Positions 22,767-30,801 of a stretch of 43,169 nucleotides of DNA are shown here, piece after piece. The notes under the pieces are model-generated. The model did no database searches, had not been told where the DNA came from, and saw only the letters and a program-made list of their open reading frames with translations. Position numbers and translations under genes: made by a program. The stretch covers positions 1-43,169 of the forward strand of contig JAPLHB010000045.1 of the NCBI GenBank assembly GCA_026389845.1, given 5' to 3'. Origin of the DNA: Chloroflexota bacterium (GTDB lineage: Bacteria > Chloroflexota > Anaerolineae > CG2-30-64-16). Each line of letters starts with the position of its first letter. Position 1 is the first letter of the stretch.

Positions 22767-25007
22767 ATGCGCATCGGCATCATCACCAGCGGCGGCGACT
22801 CGCCGGGCATGAACGCTACGATCCGAGCAGTCACCCGGTGCGCCCTGGATCGGGGTATTGAGGTCGTCGGTATTCACGAGGGCTGGCAGGGCGTGGTGGA
22901 CGGCGGCGACAGGTTCGAGCCGTTCAACTGGCGCAGCGTCGGCGGCATCTTGCAGCTCGGCGGCACGATCATCGGCACGGCCCGGTCGGATGCGTTCCGC
23001 AAGCTCGAAGGCCGGCGCCAGGCCGCCCGCAACCTGGTTAATGCCGGGATAGATGGCTTGGTCGTGGTCGGCGGCGACGGTTCGCTGACCGGCGCGCTCC
23101 TGCTCTACCAGGAATGGCCCGAGCACCTGAAGGCGCTGGCCGAAGCGGGCGCGATTCCTGCGGAAAAAGCCGAGAACCCCGTGCCGTTCCGCATCGCCGG
23201 GCTGCCAGGCTCCATTGACAACGATCAGTTCGGCACCGACATGAGCATCGGCGCGGACACGGCGCTCAACACCATCGTCGAGGCAGTAGACCGGCTGAAA
23301 TCCACGGCCGACTCGCACCAACGCACCTTCGTCGTCGAAGTGATGGGCCGGCGGTGCGGCTACCTGGCGCTGATGGGCGCAGTCGCCACGGGCGCGGATT
23401 GGGTGCTCATCCCCGAAGAGGAGATGGACGCCAGGTGGCACTTCCGGATGGTGGAGGCGCTCAAGCGCGGCCGCGCGGCCGGCCGGCGGCACGACGTCAT
23501 CATTTTCGCCGAGGGCGCGCGCCACAGCGACGGCCTGTCAATCAAGGCCGAGACGATCACCGAGATCCTGAAGAATCGCCTGGGCGTCGAGGCGCGCGTC
23601 ACCGTGCTCGGCCACGTCCAGCGCGGCGGCTCCCCCACCCCCTTCGATCGCAGCCTGTCGTCCCGGCTGGGCGAGGCGGCCGTCGAGCACATCGCCGGCC
23701 CCGACCCGACGCCGGTGATGGTCGGTCTGATCCACAACCAGCCGCACGCCACGCCGCTGACCGAAGTGGTCGCCAAGAGCCAGGCGGTCAACACCGAGAT
23801 CGAGCAGGGCAACTTCGAGCACGCGCTGGAATTGCGCGGCCGGAGCTTCCTGGATTCACTGGAGCTGTTCAAGACGCTGGCCCGCTCTGAGCCGAAGCAA
23901 GAGCTGGCCTGCTGTGGCCGGATCGCCCTGCTTACCGGCGGGCCGGATGCGCCGGGCATGAACGCGATCCTGCGCACCGCGCTCCGCATCGCCCGGAATG
24001 AAGGGCAAGACGTGATCGGCGTGCGTTACGGTTTCGGCGGGCTGGCGCGCGGCGACATCTGGGACATCGGCTGGATGGAGGTGCAGAACTGGATCAACCT
24101 GGGTGGCAGCGAGCTGGGCGCCCTTCGCCACGAGTTGACCGACGACGAAATCCCGCTGATCGCGCAGCAGATCAGGCAGTGGGACATCCGCGGGTTCATC
24201 GCCGTGGGCGGGCTGACCACCTATAAACAGGTGGAGAAGCTGGTGGCCGCACGGGAGAAGTACGACGAGCTGCGCATTCCGATGATTTGCGTGCCCGCGA
24301 CCATTGACGACAACCTACCCGGCACTGAAATCTGCATCGGCGCGGACACCGCGCTCAACAACATCGTGGATGCCGTGGACAAGATCAAATACACCGCAGG
24401 CGCGGCGCACCGGGCGTTCATCGTCGAGGTGATGGGCCGGCGCTGCGGCTACCTGGCGTTGGCGAGCGGCATCGCCAGCGGCGCGGAGATGGAGTTGCTG
24501 CCCGAGGACAACGCGACGCTGGAAACCCTGCTGCGCGACACCGAAACGCTGCGCGAAGGCTTCCGCAACGGCAAGAAGCTCGGCATCATCATCATGGCGG
24601 AGAACGCCTTCCCCTGCTACGATACCCAACTCGTGCGACGGGTGATGGATGCCGAGGCCAACGGCGCGTTCGAGGTGCGCGAATGCATCCTGGGCCACCT
24701 TCAGCGTGGGGGCGTGCCCACCGCGTTCGATCGCATCCAGGGCAGCCGCCTGGGCGCACGCGCAGCCCAGCAGATCATGGCCGACATCGCGGCCGGCCGG
24801 GCCGATGCCAACGTCATCGGCGTCCTCGAGCGCGGCGTGGTGGTTACCTCCTTCGCCGAGGCGATGGCGCAAATGGACTGGGTGAACGAACGACCGAAGG
24901 AGCAGGCGTTCCTCCAGTGGCGGGGGCTGGCCGATACGCTGGCCAGGCCAGGGCCGGCGAGGGGCGAGTTCAGACCTGACAGGTCTCTCAAGACCTGTCA
25001 GGTCTGA
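22767..25007 (+). CDS. Tandem (two-domain) 6-phosphofructokinase
   Basis: 746 residues, two PfkA units in one chain. N-half: SGGDSPGMN (7-16), GGDGS with D104, SIDND with D151/D153 and VEVMGRR (R195), a complete set for fructose-6-phosphate phosphorylation; Gly in GGDGS argues for ATP rather than PPi. C-half (from ~385): TGGPDAPGMN, GGLTTY in place of GGDGS, TIDDN (D514, N516), but MGRRCGYLAL kept. The C-half lacks two catalytic/Mg positions and so resembles the regulatory half of eukaryotic enzymes. SD AGGAGG, ATG 22767. The last residues (RPDRSLKTCQV) are encoded by a palindromic repeat that includes the stop. Co-directional with recJ and a second pfk. Confidence 0.92.
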   Translation: MRIGIITSGGDSPGMNATIRAVTRCALDRGIEVVGIHEGWQGVVDGGDRFEPFNWRSVGGILQLGGTIIGTARSDAFRKLEGRRQAARNLVNAGIDGLVVVGGDGSLTGALLLYQEWPEHLKALAEAGAIPAEKAENPVPFRIAGLPGSIDNDQFGTDMSIGADTALNTIVEAVDRLKSTADSHQRTFVVEVMGRRCGYLALMGAVATGADWVLIPEEEMDARWHFRMVEALKRGRAAGRRHDVIIFAEGARHSDGLSIKAETITEILKNRLGVEARVTVLGHVQRGGSPTPFDRSLSSRLGEAAVEHIAGPDPTPVMVGLIHNQPHATPLTEVVAKSQAVNTEIEQGNFEHALELRGRSFLDSLELFKTLARSEPKQELACCGRIALLTGGPDAPGMNAILRTALRIARNEGQDVIGVRYGFGGLARGDIWDIGWMEVQNWINLGGSELGALRHELTDDEIPLIAQQIRQWDIRGFIAVGGLTTYKQVEKLVAAREKYDELRIPMICVPATIDDNLPGTEICIGADTALNNIVDAVDKIKYTAGAAHRAFIVEVMGRRCGYLALASGIASGAEMELLPEDNATLETLLRDTETLREGFRNGKKLGIIIMAENAFPCYDTQLVRRVMDAEANGAFEVRECILGHLQRGGVPTAFDRIQGSRLGARAAQQIMADIAAGRADANVIGVLERGVVVTSFAEAMAQMDWVNERPKEQAFLQWRGLADTLARPGPARGEFRPDRSLKTCQV
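24971..25006. repeat. Palindrome spanning the pfk stop codon
   Basis: AGACCTGACAGGTCT-CTCA-AGACCTGTCAGGTCT, a perfect 15-bp stem (16 with the flanking C-G pair), codes for the last ~11 residues of the kinase and runs into its TGA. The recJ SD follows at once, so the hairpin could affect coupling. Confidence 0.9.
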
Positions 25008-25016
25008 GGAGGATTC

Positions 25017-26762
25017 ATGCCACCGACCCCGAAACGCTGGGAAATCGCCCCCCCGATGCCGCGCCGGCAGCGCGAGCGCCTCTCGCACCTCCATCCGCTG
25101 CTGGTGCAAGTCCTCTACAACCGCGGGGTGATCGAGCCAGTGGAGGCCGACGCCTTCCTCGCCCGCCTGGCCCGCTTCGACGATCCGTTCCGTATGGCCG
25201 GCATTCCGGCCGCCGTGGCGCGCATCCGGGCCGCGATCACCGATCGGGAGCCGATCGTCGTCTACGGCGACTTCGACGCGGACGGCGTGACCGCCACGGT
25301 GCTCCTGGTGCAGGCGTTGACAGCCTTCGGCGCACAGGTGACGCCCTACATCCCGCATCGCGTGGACGAGGGCTATGGTCTCAACTGCGACGCGCTGGAG
25401 AAGATCGCCGGCTGGGGCACGCGGCTGGTCATCACGGTGGATTGCGGCATCCGCTCGGCCGGTGAGGTGGCCTACGGCAACAGACTGGGCCTGGAGTTGA
25501 TCGTCACCGACCACCATTCGATCCAGCGCAGCGGCGACGAGGACGTGCTGCCACCCGCGCTGGCGGTGGTCAACCCCAAGCAGCAGGCGGACCCATATCC
25601 CGCCAAAGACCTGGCCGGCGTCGGCCTTGCATTCAAGCTGGCCCAGGCGCTCTTGATCGCCGAAAAGCGCGATCCGGTGGCTGCGTCGCCCGTCGAGCTA
25701 GGCGAACGCGACCTGCTCGACCTGGTGGCATTGGGCACCGTGGCCGACCTGGCGCCGCTGATGGACGAGAACCGCTCCCTGGTGCAGCGCGGCCTGGCCG
25801 AGTTGAACAAGCCGCGGCGTCCGGGCATCGTGGCGATGCTGGAAGAAGCGAAGCTGCTGCCTGGCCGCGTAGACGCCACAGCCATCGGCTTCGTCCTCGG
25901 CCCGCGGCTGAACGCGGCCGGCCGGCTCGACACGGCTAAGATCAGCTATGACCTGTTGACCGCGCCGGACGTGCTGACCGCGCAGCCGTTGGCCGCCAGG
26001 TTAAGCGAATTGAACCGGCGGCGACAAGACCTGACTCAGCAGCGGGTGACGCAGGCCAAGAACCTGATCGCCGCGGACCGGCCTGACCGGTTTCTGTATC
26101 TCGTCTCGCATCCCGACTTCGAGCCGGGCATCGTCGGGCTGGTGGCCGGCCGTCTGACCGAGGAGTTGTACCGGCCGGCTCTGGTCGCGGAGGTGGGGGC
26201 CGAGATGACGCACGGCTCGGCCCGCAGCATCCCTGAATTCAACGTCACCGCCGCGCTGGACGAATGCTGCGAGCTATTGGCGCGGCACGGTGGGCACGCC
26301 GCAGCGGCCGGCTTTACCGTGCGTAACGAGAACCTGCCGCTCCTGGCTGCCCGGCTGGAGGAGATCGCTAGCCGGGTGTTGGTCGGATTGGATCTCCAGC
26401 CGTCGCTGAACATTGATGCTGCGGTCGAGTTGGGCGATCTCGACTGGGCTGTCCACGACCTGCTCCGGCAGTTGGAGCCGTGTGGCTACGCCAATCCGCA
26501 GCCGGTCTTTGCGGCCGTGGGGGTCGAGCTGGCCGGCTATCGCCAGGTTGGGACCGACCGCCAGCACCTCAAGCTGAGCGTGCGCGACCCGCAAGGCGGG
26601 AAGGAATGGGACGCCATCGCCTTCCGCCAGGGCCAGTGGTTCGGCCAACTCGCACCCCGGATTGACGTGGCGTTCACCCTGGAGGCGAACGAGTTCAACG
26701 GGGAGCGGAAGTTGCAGTTGAACGTGAAGGACCTGCGGAAGGCGCAGAGGCCAGTTTACTGA
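25017..26762 (+). CDS. recJ: Single-stranded-DNA-specific exonuclease RecJ
   Basis: 581 residues, full length for the family. DHH-domain motifs: YGDFDADGVT (D85, D87, D89), TVDCGI, TDHHS (D165-H166-H167), ALGTVADLAPL and GPRLNAAGR. The DHHA1 domain has HGGHAAAAGF near residue 425 and SGS-like GSARSI. A C-terminal OB-like region follows (QLEPCGYANPQPVF, then LKLSVRD). It degrades single-stranded DNA 5' to 3' with Mn/Mg in recombination and mismatch repair. AGGAGG lies 4-5 nt upstream of the ATG and just after the kinase stop, so the two are one transcription unit. Confidence 0.95.
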   Translation: MPPTPKRWEIAPPMPRRQRERLSHLHPLLVQVLYNRGVIEPVEADAFLARLARFDDPFRMAGIPAAVARIRAAITDREPIVVYGDFDADGVTATVLLVQALTAFGAQVTPYIPHRVDEGYGLNCDALEKIAGWGTRLVITVDCGIRSAGEVAYGNRLGLELIVTDHHSIQRSGDEDVLPPALAVVNPKQQADPYPAKDLAGVGLAFKLAQALLIAEKRDPVAASPVELGERDLLDLVALGTVADLAPLMDENRSLVQRGLAELNKPRRPGIVAMLEEAKLLPGRVDATAIGFVLGPRLNAAGRLDTAKISYDLLTAPDVLTAQPLAARLSELNRRRQDLTQQRVTQAKNLIAADRPDRFLYLVSHPDFEPGIVGLVAGRLTEELYRPALVAEVGAEMTHGSARSIPEFNVTAALDECCELLARHGGHAAAAGFTVRNENLPLLAARLEEIASRVLVGLDLQPSLNIDAAVELGDLDWAVHDLLRQLEPCGYANPQPVFAAVGVELAGYRQVGTDRQHLKLSVRDPQGGKEWDAIAFRQGQWFGQLAPRIDVAFTLEANEFNGERKLQLNVKDLRKAQRPVY

Positions 26763-26797
26763 GTTGGGATCGCCTGGCAGACTACGCTGCTCATAAA

Positions 26798-26959
26798 CTG
26801 TCACTCTGAGCGGGTTGACGATGAACGGTGCTCCGCGGTGTGACACCAGCGAAGAGTCTCCGTACCGCAAAGAGAACTTGTCCTGAGCGCAGCGAACGGA
26901 TGCTTCGCTGGAATTTCGCCGTCGCGAACCTTGACTCGTTAACCCGCTCAGCATGACAG
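26798..26959. repeat. 162-bp inverted-terminal-repeat element, TGTCACTCTGAGC family
   Basis: The ends CTGTCACTCTGAGCGGGTT and its complement at 26941-26959 match at 17 of 19 positions. Inside are GCAGCGAACGGATGCTTCGCTGG-like palindromic pieces. No reading frame. It fills most of the 271-nt gap between recJ and the second pfk. A longer relative is at 35336-35569. Confidence 0.82.
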
Positions 26960-27033
26960 CGCAAGTTGATTCGCGCAGGAATGCCACTATCCGGCATGGA
27001 TTTCTCGCAGTGATAAGCTAACAGGAAGGATTT

Positions 27034-28005
27034 ATGCAACGCATCGCCGTACTGACCAGCGGGGGCGACGCTCCCGGCATGAACGCGGCTATCCGGGCCG
27101 TGGTGCGGACCGGCATTGCCAAGGGGTGGGAGGTTTTCGGCGTCCAGCACGGCTACGCCGGCTTGATCGCCGACGACATGCAGCCGATGGGCGCGCGCGA
27201 CGTGGGCGGGATCATCGGCCTGGGTGGCACGATCCTGGGCAGCGCGCGCTGCCCGGAGTTTCGCACCGCGGAAGGTCGCCAGCAGGCGCTCGACAAGCTC
27301 AAGCGTCGCGGAATAGAGGGGCTGGTGGTGATCGGCGGCAACGGCTCGCAGGCGGGCGCAGATGCGGTCGCACAGATGGGCTTTCCCGTAGTCGGCGTCG
27401 CCTCAACCATTGACAACGACCTGATCGGCTCGGATATCACCATCGGCGTGGACACGGCGCTGAACATTGCGCTGGAAGCCATTGACCGGCTGAAGATCAC
27501 CGCCTCGTCCCACCATCGCGCCTTCCTGGTGGAGGTGATGGGCCGCGGCTGCGGCTACCTGGCGCTGATGGCCGGCATCGCGGGTGGGGCTGAGGCAATC
27601 TGCATCCCCGAGGTGGAGACCGACCCCGAAGCCGTCGCCACGATCATTCGCGCGGCCTACGAGCGCGGAAAGCCGCACGCCGTCGTCGTGATAGCCGAAG
27701 GGGCCAAGTACAACGCCGAGGGGCTGGCGGCCTATTTCACCCAACACGCCGGGCGCCTGGGCTTCGATCTGCGCACGACGATTCTGGGCCACGTCCAGCG
27801 CGGCGGCGCGCCCGGCGCGTTCGACCGCCTCCTCGCGACTCGCATCGGCGCAGGCGCTACCGATCACCTGGCCCGCGGCCAGTATGGCGTCCTCGTCGGT
27901 CAGATCAAGAGTCAGATCGTTGCCACGCCCTTGGTCGAGGTGGGGGGTAAGCAGAAGCCGCTGGATCTGAGTCTGCTGGAGCTGGCGAGGATATTGGAGC
28001 AGTGA
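27034..28005 (+). CDS. pfkA: 6-phosphofructokinase, single domain
   Basis: 323 residues, standard PfkA length and numbering. TSGGDAPGMN at the start, then GGNGS at 101-105 where E. coli has GGDGS, so D103 is N103; STIDND with D127 and D129; SHHRAFLVEVMGRGCGY with the fructose-6-phosphate Arg and MGR; and GHVQRGGAP. Gly104 is kept, which favours ATP over PPi. The D103N change removes a Mg-nucleotide contact in the E. coli enzyme, and its effect here is unknown. The SD AGGAAGGA lies about 6 nt before the ATG. With the tandem enzyme upstream, the locus carries three PFK domains. Confidence 0.92.
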   Translation: MQRIAVLTSGGDAPGMNAAIRAVVRTGIAKGWEVFGVQHGYAGLIADDMQPMGARDVGGIIGLGGTILGSARCPEFRTAEGRQQALDKLKRRGIEGLVVIGGNGSQAGADAVAQMGFPVVGVASTIDNDLIGSDITIGVDTALNIALEAIDRLKITASSHHRAFLVEVMGRGCGYLALMAGIAGGAEAICIPEVETDPEAVATIIRAAYERGKPHAVVVIAEGAKYNAEGLAAYFTQHAGRLGFDLRTTILGHVQRGGAPGAFDRLLATRIGAGATDHLARGQYGVLVGQIKSQIVATPLVEVGGKQKPLDLSLLELARILEQ

Positions 28006-28046
28006 TTGTCCGGCGCTCCTCTCTATGAACTTTCGGGGCGATGCTG

Positions 28047-28052
28047 TATAAT
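28047..28052 (+). promoter_or_regulatory. TATAAT -10 element before the AbrB-like gene
   Basis: A perfect TATAAT lies 23 nt before the ATG at 28075 and 12 nt after it comes GGGGAGGGG. The -35 region (TATGAA at 17 nt) is weak. Confidence 0.5.
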
Positions 28053-28074
28053 TGAACCAACGGGGAGGGGATGG

Positions 28075-28494
28075 ATGAGCGATCTCCGTTGGATGAGGGG
28101 AGGTATCCTGGCTATGGAAAGCGTTTACTCGTTGATGGCCACAGAGCAACAAGTGGGCTTGCCGGCCGCGATTCTGGAGCTCTTGGGTTTGCGGACAGGT
28201 GAGACGGTGAACCTGACAACTCGGGCGCGCCAGGTTATTATCACCCCTCTCAGCCGACAGGCAATTCACGAAGAGGACACGGCAGAGAGCTTTACGATTG
28301 CTGATCTTGTTGCTACCTATTCGGAAAGCGGGCTTGCTCGTCTAAGCCAGACGGTCGTGCAGGAGCCGCCAGCAGACTACATAGTCGAGGAATCTCACGA
28401 CGCGGCTGCCGAGGCCACTTCGTTCGGTGTTCTTCCTTTCCGTCGAGTTAGAATGGGTGGTCCAGCGGAGGAATTGTGTCTCAAGTTCGGATAA
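28075..28494 (+). CDS. AbrB/MazE-like transcription-factor-type protein
   Basis: 139 residues. The segment QQVGLPAAILELLGLRTGETVNLTTRARQVIITPLSR has the pattern of a SpoVT-AbrB domain (V-x-LP-x-x-x-LxLxxGxxV...V-I-x-P), here near the N-terminus (~30-65). The rest (residues 70-139) is acidic then basic and not recognisable; it may bind a partner. ATG 28075 has GGGGAGGGG 4 nt upstream, while ATG 28114 (GGGGAGG 10 nt upstream) is an equally good start. Its end overlaps the next gene by 19 nt. No toxin-like gene is adjacent. Confidence 0.62.
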   Translation: MSDLRWMRGGILAMESVYSLMATEQQVGLPAAILELLGLRTGETVNLTTRARQVIITPLSRQAIHEEDTAESFTIADLVATYSESGLARLSQTVVQEPPADYIVEESHDAAAEATSFGVLPFRRVRMGGPAEELCLKFG

Positions 28495-28724
28495 GTCGCT
28501 TTGCTTCATTGTCTTTGTCGCTGCGGATCGGCCTGATCTGCGCGGCATTGGGCATCGTGCTGGCCCTGGTCGGCATCGCGCGCGGCAATGTGCCACTCAA
28601 TCCGCTCTCCATCTTCCTGGCGCTGTTGATCTCCGGTGGCAGTTGGGGCGTGGTGAGTTGGGCGGTTGCGACGGCAGTCGTGGATGTGGAACGGGATGTC
28701 GCTTCAGGAGAACAAGATGAGTGA
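28476..28724 (+). CDS. Small two-helix membrane protein
   Basis: 82 residues. A short basic N-terminus (MSQVRISRF) precedes two hydrophobic helices (~15-33 and ~44-65) separated by ARGNVPLNP, and an acidic tail (VERDVASGEQDE). No family recognised. The GTG at 28476 has CGGAGG 5-6 nt upstream. It overlaps both neighbours (19 nt with the AbrB-like gene, 8 nt with the phosphatase gene), so the three are translated as one unit. Confidence 0.7.
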   Translation: MSQVRISRFASLSLSLRIGLICAALGIVLALVGIARGNVPLNPLSIFLALLISGGSWGVVSWAVATAVVDVERDVASGEQDE

Positions 28725-29514
28725 TCCGGCGCTGCGCGAGCTGCGCGGCTTCATCTTCGACATGGATGGCGTGATCTACCGCGGCAATGCGGTGCTGCCG
28801 GGCGCGGCCGAGTTCGTCGCCAACCTGCGGCGAATTGCCGTCCCCTTCGTCTTTCTCACCAATAACTCCACCACGCCGCCCGACGAGGTGGCGGCCCGGC
28901 TGGTGGGCATGGGAATTCCGGCCGAGCCACGCGAGGTGCTCTCGTCGTCTGAGGTCACAGCGGCCACCGCGGCCGCACAGGTCGCCGGCCGGCGCGCGAT
29001 CCTGATCGGCGAAGAGGGCATCCGCCGGGCGCTGCTGGCCGAGGGCTTTACCCTGGTGACGGATCATCGGGAGGCTGACCTGGTCGTCGTGGGGATGGAT
29101 CGCGAGGTCACGTATGCCAGATTCCGCGAGGCCGCGCTGGCGATCGGGCGGGGCGCGGCGTTCTATGCCACCAACCTCGACCGCAACCTGCCGACCGAGG
29201 TGGGGCTGATCCCCGGCGCCGGCTCGCTGGTGGGCCTGCTGGAAATCGCGACCGGCGTGAAGCCGATTGCCCTGGGCAAGCCGGAGCCGGGCATCTTCCT
29301 CTACGCGCTCAAGCAGCTCGGCACGCCCGCCGCTCTCACTGCCACCATCGGCGACCGGCCGGAGACTGACATCTCAGGCGGACAGCGGGCGGGGCTGCGC
29401 ACCATCGCCGTTCTCACCGGCGCAGGCACGGCCGAGGAGTTCGCGGCCATGCGACCGGGGCCGGATTGGGTGTTTGGGGGACTGGTGGAGTTGAATGAGG
29501 CGTACTTCGGGTAG
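28717..29514 (+). CDS. HAD-superfamily IIA phosphatase, NagD-like
   Basis: 265 residues. HAD motif I is FIFDMDGVIY (D15, D17), motif II FLTNNST, motif III lysine in IALGKPEPGIF and motif IV GDRPETDI. A C2-type cap lies between motifs II and III (SSEVTAATAAAQ, GEEGIRRAL, VVVGMDREVTY, YATNLDRNLP), as in NagD, phosphoglycolate phosphatase and p-nitrophenyl phosphatase-like enzymes. Substrate cannot be fixed from sequence. AGGAG lies 6-7 nt before ATG 28717, which overlaps the previous stop as ATGAGTGA. A long hairpin follows the stop. Confidence 0.92.
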   Translation: MSDPALRELRGFIFDMDGVIYRGNAVLPGAAEFVANLRRIAVPFVFLTNNSTTPPDEVAARLVGMGIPAEPREVLSSSEVTAATAAAQVAGRRAILIGEEGIRRALLAEGFTLVTDHREADLVVVGMDREVTYARFREAALAIGRGAAFYATNLDRNLPTEVGLIPGAGSLVGLLEIATGVKPIALGKPEPGIFLYALKQLGTPAALTATIGDRPETDISGGQRAGLRTIAVLTGAGTAEEFAAMRPGPDWVFGGLVELNEAYFG

Positions 29515-29520
29515 ACCGAC

Positions 29521-29576
29521 GACGAAGGACGAACGACGAAGGACGGCTTCTGTCATTTCGTCGTTCGTACTTCGTC
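29521..29576. terminator. Long hairpin between convergent genes
   Basis: GACGAAGGACGAACGACGAA (29521-29540) pairs with 29557-29576 at 19 of 20 positions over a 16-nt loop. It sits between the convergent stops of the phosphatase and the aldo/keto reductase, where a bidirectional terminator would be expected. It is built of GACGAAG-type repeats, as at 32510. Confidence 0.65.
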
Positions 29577-29580
29577 TCTT

Positions 29581-30567
29581 CTACCATCTCTGATGCACGT
29601 GTGGCTTGATCATTCGGTCGTAGACATCCTTCACCGCGGCCATCGCTTCTGGGCCAAGAGCGGGCAGGCCGGCCGCGGTTACGTTGTCTTCGGCTTGCGC
29701 CGGCCGCTTGGCGCCGGGAATGGCGCAGGTGACCGCGTCGAACATCAGGATCCAGCGCAGCGCGAGCTGGGGCATGGTCGCGCCTGCGGGAACCCATTTC
29801 CGCAATTCCTCCACGGCCGCTAACCCCACCTCGAAGGGCACCCCCGAGAAGGTCTCCCCCACATCGAACGCCTCGCCGTGGCGGTTGAACTGCCGGTGAT
29901 CGTCGGCCGCGAACTGGCTGGCGGCCGTCAGCTTGCCGGTCAGCAGGCCGCTGGCGAGGGGCACGCGCGCCAGGATGCCGACCCGCCGCGCCTTCGCCTG
30001 GGGGAAGAGCAACTCGGCCGGGCGGTGACGGAACATGTTGAAGATGATCTGCACCGTCTGCACACCGGGGAACTCGATGGCCTTCAGCGCCTCCTCGATC
30101 CTTTCCACGCTGACGCCGTAGTGGCGGAGCTTGCCCGCGGCCACGAAGTCATCCAGGATGCCGAACAGATCCGGCCGGTAGTAAACCTCGATGGGTGGAC
30201 AGTGGAGCTGGAGCAGGTCAATCGTGTCGGCCCCCAGGTTCTTCAGGCTCCGGTCTACCCAGGCCGTCAGGTTCGCCCGGCTGTAGCCCTCGACGGTCTG
30301 GGCCGGGAGCCGGCGGCCGGCTTTCGTCGCCACGTAGATGCGCTGGCCGGGGCGGTCACGCAGCACCTGGGCCACCAGCCGCTCGCTGCGGCCGTCGCCG
30401 TACACGTCCGCGGTGTCAATGAAGTTGACGCCCAGGTCAATGGCCCGGTGCAGCGCGGCCAGCGAATCCGCATCATCCACGCTGCCCCACGCGCCGCCGA
30501 TGGCCCACGCGCCGAAGCTGATCGCCGACACCTGCCAGCCGGTGCGGCCCAATTCGCGATAGTACAT
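29581..30567 (-). CDS. Aldo/keto reductase
   Basis: 328 residues, NADPH-dependent (alpha/beta)8 oxidoreductase. The catalytic tetrad is D51 (FIDTADVYG), Y56, K83 (ATKAG) and H123 (LLQLHCPP). The C-terminal cofactor loop is CAIPGAKRPAQAEDN, the usual IPG(A/T)-x-x-x-x-x-x-x-N form. It resembles the YghZ/general stress AKR group. The ATG at 30567 follows AGGAGGAT; an in-frame GTG at 30570 is possible. Own promoter at 30656-30684, divergent from the dipeptide epimerase. Substrate unknown. Confidence 0.93.
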   Translation of the reverse strand: MYYRELGRTGWQVSAISFGAWAIGGAWGSVDDADSLAALHRAIDLGVNFIDTADVYGDGRSERLVAQVLRDRPGQRIYVATKAGRRLPAQTVEGYSRANLTAWVDRSLKNLGADTIDLLQLHCPPIEVYYRPDLFGILDDFVAAGKLRHYGVSVERIEEALKAIEFPGVQTVQIIFNMFRHRPAELLFPQAKARRVGILARVPLASGLLTGKLTAASQFAADDHRQFNRHGEAFDVGETFSGVPFEVGLAAVEELRKWVPAGATMPQLALRWILMFDAVTCAIPGAKRPAQAEDNVTAAGLPALGPEAMAAVKDVYDRMIKPHVHQRW

Positions 30568-30655
30568 CACATCCTCCTCTTTTTATCGAGGCGACTCCTT
30601 CTCCGCCAACCCGCGGGCATCGGAGCCTGCTCTGCCACAGAATGATCGTGCCCTG

Positions 30656-30684
30656 AGTATAACGGACATTGCGGAGGGCGTCAA
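30656..30684 (-). promoter_or_regulatory. Sigma-70 promoter of the aldo/keto reductase
   Basis: On the minus strand TTGACG (30684-30679), a 17-nt spacer and TATACT (30661-30656). Predicted leader about 80 nt. Confidence 0.72.
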
Positions 30685-30701
30685 CCGCATGGCTGAGCGG
30701 T

Positions 30702-30730
30702 TTGTCCTTCCCCCTTTCTTGTGGTATCCT
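30702..30730 (+). promoter_or_regulatory. Sigma-70 promoter of the epimerase
   Basis: TTGTCC (30702-30707), a 17-nt spacer and TATCCT (30725-30730), back to back with the reductase promoter. Confidence 0.55.
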
Positions 30731-30801
30731 CCCCGCAATTCTTGCGACGCAACGCGAGGTCGGCGCGTCGCATCTCTCAGGGAGCACAAGCCCACCACAC
30801 T

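Noticed and set aside
22767..25007. The double phosphofructokinase as an assembly duplication of one gene
   Set aside because: The two halves differ in most residues and at catalytic positions (GGDGS against GGLTTY), so they are old, diverged domains.
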